From Thermoplasmata archaeon (GTDB taxonomy: Archaea; Thermoplasmatota; Thermoplasmata; UBA10834), in the NCBI GenBank assembly GCA_020696365.1, contig JAEHCM010000005.1:124001-188000 (forward strand): DNA of 64,000 nt, given 5' to 3'. This document shows positions 61,764 to 64,000 of this stretch, one piece after another; the stretch's first letter is position 1, and each line of letters begins with the position of its first letter. A program made the position numbers and the translations under genes. Below the pieces are notes generated by a model. That model did no database searches and was not told the DNA's origin. It saw only the letters and a program-made list of their open reading frames with translations.

Positions 61764-62834
61764 ATGAAAGGCTACCTTGTCCTAGAAGATGGGACCGTTA
61801 TGGAAGGGAGGCCTTTCGGTTTTTCGAAGGACATCACCGGAGAGGTGGTGTTCTCCACAGGCATGACTGGATATCAGGAGTCGTTGACCGACCCGTCATA
61901 CTGCGGACAGATCCTCGTATCATCGTATCCTATGATTGGCAACTACGGCATCAACTCCGAAAGCAGCCAATCGGGGCGCGTACAGGTCCGAGGCTACGTG
62001 ATAGGCGAGCTGTGTGACGTTCCCAGCCGCAGGCTCTCCGACATGACCCTGAACGAATTCCTGAAACAGGACGAGGTCCCCGGCATTTCGAGGATCGACA
62101 CCAGGGCGCTCATCAGAAGGCTACGGCTGAAAGGCACCATGAGAGGAGCGATCACGACGGCTGATCCCGTGGCGGCTCTCGAACAGGTCCGTGGAATGCG
62201 GAATCCCGATGAGGAGAACCTAGTCGCTAGGGTGAGCACTCCAGAAGCGGTCGCCTACGAATCGGGGAAAGGCAGGCGCGTCGTGGTGATCGACTGCGGA
62301 GTCAAGGAGAGTATACTGAAAGAGCTTCGAGCGAGGTTCGACGTGGTCCAAGTCCCCTTCGACGCTTCCGCAGACAGCATACGCGCGATGGATCCGGATG
62401 GCGTCTTCATCACGAACGGTCCGGGGAATCCGGCGCAGGAGGAGATGCTGGAGACGACCGTGGGCACATTAAGAGAGCTGAAGGAAGAGATTCCGATGAT
62501 GGGGATATGCCTCGGAAACCAGCTGCTCGCGCTGGCTCTGGGAGCGAAGACCTACAAGCTCAAGTTCGGACACAGGGGGATCAACCAACCTGTCGGGAAG
62601 GACGGCAGGGTGTACATCACATCGCAGAACCACGGATTCGCAGTCGACGGGACTTCCGCGGAGGATGTCGGCATGGAGGTCACTTTCGTCAACCTCAACG
62701 ACGGGACCGTCGAGGGTATGCGGCACCCAGACCTGCCTATCTTCTCAGTCCAGTTCCACCCAGAAGCGCGCCCCGGACCGCTCGATACGCGCTTCCTGTT
62801 CGATGAATTCGCCAAGATGCTGGAGGGGGCCTGA
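61764..62834 (+). CDS. carA: Carbamoyl-phosphate synthase small subunit
   Basis: Glutaminase subunit that supplies ammonia to CarB. The N-terminal domain begins [18 protein letters not shown] and includes [17 protein letters not shown]; the class I glutaminase domain has Cys249 in [14 protein letters not shown] and the His/Glu of FHPEARPGP. Length 356 residues, complete. The stop overlaps the carB ATG by one base. Confidence 0.97.
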   Translation: MKGYLVLEDGTVMEGRPFGFSKDITGEVVFSTGMTGYQESLTDPSYCGQILVSSYPMIGNYGINSESSQSGRVQVRGYVIGELCDVPSRRLSDMTLNEFLKQDEVPGISRIDTRALIRRLRLKGTMRGAITTADPVAALEQVRGMRNPDEENLVARVSTPEAVAYESGKGRRVVVIDCGVKESILKELRARFDVVQVPFDASADSIRAMDPDGVFITNGPGNPAQEEMLETTVGTLRELKEEIPMMGICLGNQLLALALGAKTYKLKFGHRGINQPVGKDGRVYITSQNHGFAVDGTSAEDVGMEVTFVNLNDGTVEGMRHPDLPIFSVQFHPEARPGPLDTRFLFDEFAKMLEGA

Positions 62835-64000
62835 TGCCGAAGAGGACGGATCTGCGCAAGATCATGGTGATCGGTTCAGGGCCCATAGTGATCGGACAGG
62901 CGGCGGAGTTCGACTTCTCTGGAACGCAGGCGTGCAAGTCGCTTAAGGAGGAGGGGTACGAGACGGTGCTGGTGAATTCCAACCCGGCAACAATCCAGAC
63001 GGACCCAGAGACCGCAGACGCTGTATACATCGAGCCATTGAACTGCGACACCCTGGCGAAGATACTCGAGAAGGAAGGAGTGGACGGCATACTCGCGGGG
63101 ATGGGCGGGCAGACGGCACTCAACTTGTGCTCAGAACTATCGGAGAACGGCGTGCTGGACCGATTAGGGGTCGAGCTGCTCGGAACCAAGACCAAGGCGA
63201 TCGCGCTGTCAGAAGACAGGGAGCAGTTCAGAAAGACCATGATCATGCTCGACGAGCCGATCCCGAGGAGCAAGACAGTCACGTCGATCGATGAGGCGAA
63301 GCAGGCGATCGAGGAGATCGGTGGTTACCCGGTTCTTGTGCGTCCCGCATACACCCTTGGAGGTACGGGTAGCGGAATAGCCAACGATGAAGAGGAGCTC
63401 ACCCACATCGTCGGAAGAGGACTGATATACTCCAGGATCAGGCAGGTATTGATCGAGGAGAGCGTCATCGGATGGAAAGAGTACGAGTACGAGGTCATGC
63501 GGGACGCGAAGGACAACACGATAATCGTGTGCAACATGGAAAACCTCGACCCTATGGGCATACACACGGGAGAGAGCATAGTCGTCGCTCCCGCACAGAC
63601 GCTCAGCGACTCGGATCATCAGCTGCTCAGGTCTGCCGCCCTGAAGATCATCAGAGCGTTGGAGATCGAAGGGGGAGCGAACATACAGTTCGCGGTGAAC
63701 CACGACACAGGGGAGTACAGAATCATCGAGGTGAACCCAAGGGTTTCACGCAGCTCCGCCCTGGCCTCGAAGGCGACAGGGTACCCTATCGCTCGCGTGG
63801 CGGCGAAGATAGCAGTCGGGATGACTCTGGACGAAATACCCAACGCCATCACGAAGAGGACCTGCGCGGCATTCGAGCCGTCGATAGACTACATCGTCGT
63901 GAAGATACCCAGGTGGCCGTTCGACAAGTTCAGGACCGTGGACCCAACGCTCGGAACTCAGATGAAGAGCACGGGAGAGGTGATGGCCATCGGTCGCAAC
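62834..64000 (+). CDS. carB: Carbamoyl-phosphate synthase large subunit, truncated by window edge
   Basis: 389 codons of the amino-terminal half before the window ends; the full protein is about 1050-1070 residues. Starts [20 protein letters not shown]; shows [35 protein letters not shown], the ATP-grasp loop [13 protein letters not shown], and [18 protein letters not shown]. It makes carbamoyl phosphate for pyrimidines and arginine with CarA, to which it is coupled. Confidence 0.97.
   Translation, partial: MPKRTDLRKIMVIGSGPIVIGQAAEFDFSGTQACKSLKEEGYETVLVNSNPATIQTDPETADAVYIEPLNCDTLAKILEKEGVDGILAGMGGQTALNLCSELSENGVLDRLGVELLGTKTKAIALSEDREQFRKTMIMLDEPIPRSKTVTSIDEAKQAIEEIGGYPVLVRPAYTLGGTGSGIANDEEELTHIVGRGLIYSRIRQVLIEESVIGWKEYEYEVMRDAKDNTIIVCNMENLDPMGIHTGESIVVAPAQTLSDSDHQLLRSAALKIIRALEIEGGANIQFAVNHDTGEYRIIEVNPRVSRSSALASKATGYPIARVAAKIAVGMTLDEIPNAITKRTCAAFEPSIDYIVVKIPRWPFDKFRTVDPTLGTQMKSTGEVMAIGRN

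Overview
The window is a contiguous piece of an archaeal chromosome, most likely from the Thermoplasmatota. Archaeal signatures include the clamp loader RfcS/RfcL, an archaeal DnaG-type primase, a thermosome, a proteasome beta subunit whose active site resembles the Thermoplasma protein (Thr, Glu, Lys), the termination nuclease FttA/aCPSF1, ribosomal protein L40e, NreA, Taw1, NcsA, ApgM and an archaeal riboflavin synthase. DNA is GC-rich. Many genes have a TATA-like box about 25-30 bp before the start codon, consistent with leaderless transcription; others use Shine-Dalgarno sites, often with TTG or GTG starts. Ferredoxin-dependent 2-oxoacid oxidoreductase, ADP-forming acyl-CoA synthetase and rubrerythrin suggest an anaerobe that ferments organic acids or amino acids. 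No methanogenesis gene is present here, although one enzyme of (methano)pterin synthesis (MptD-like) is. Exact order or genus cannot be fixed from the sequence alone.

Layout. 1-7.9 kb: end of a TadC/FlaJ-like membrane protein, a CheY/DUF835 pair, psmB, fttA, taw1 and rfcL. 7.9-10.2 kb: an AT-richer island with a catalytic-domain-only tyrosine recombinase and at least two decayed genes, one recognisable as a potassium-channel pore gene. 10.2-25.8 kb: thermosome, a radical SAM/NreA repair pair, a Bat-type regulator, a DUF59 protein, ApgM, an MFS transporter, tRNA-Ser(CGA), a ubiquitin-like sulfur carrier, dnaG, a LonB-like AAA+ protein without protease domain, a secreted phospholipase-D-like protein, TpiA and FBP aldolase/phosphatase. 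26-37.7 kb: acdA, EamA and LysE transporters, aspS, a Nudix-like protein, an Hjc-like nuclease, rubrerythrin, nadA, the korDABC-acdB energy operon and mptD. 37.8-46.4 kb: THEP1 NTPase, trm1, purA, topA, a membrane protein, a tandem winged-helix regulator, L40e and rfcS. 46.5-64 kb: ncsA, membrane proteins, glyA, a tandem RHH regulator, PGI/PMI, an ABC transporter, the riboflavin operon ribB-ribL-ribC-ribH, a PP-loop/PUA/ferredoxin fusion, a GNAT enzyme and carAB (carB runs off the right edge).

How genes work together. KorDABC makes acyl-CoA and reduced ferredoxin from 2-oxoacids; AcdA/AcdB turn acyl-CoA into acid plus ATP. ApgM, TpiA, FBP aldolase/phosphatase and PGI/PMI are steps of glycolysis/gluconeogenesis. 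The ubiquitin-like protein at 17.9 kb is a plausible sulfur donor for NcsA at 46.5 kb.

The most interesting non-standard signals are: a strongly folded intergenic element at 2607-2732; a second folded element at 31627-31705; a hairpin-plus-T-run terminator at 45071-45100 with no gene on its strand; the decayed potassium channel; the protease-less LonB relative with a zinc ribbon; and the PUA/PP-loop/ferredoxin fusion.
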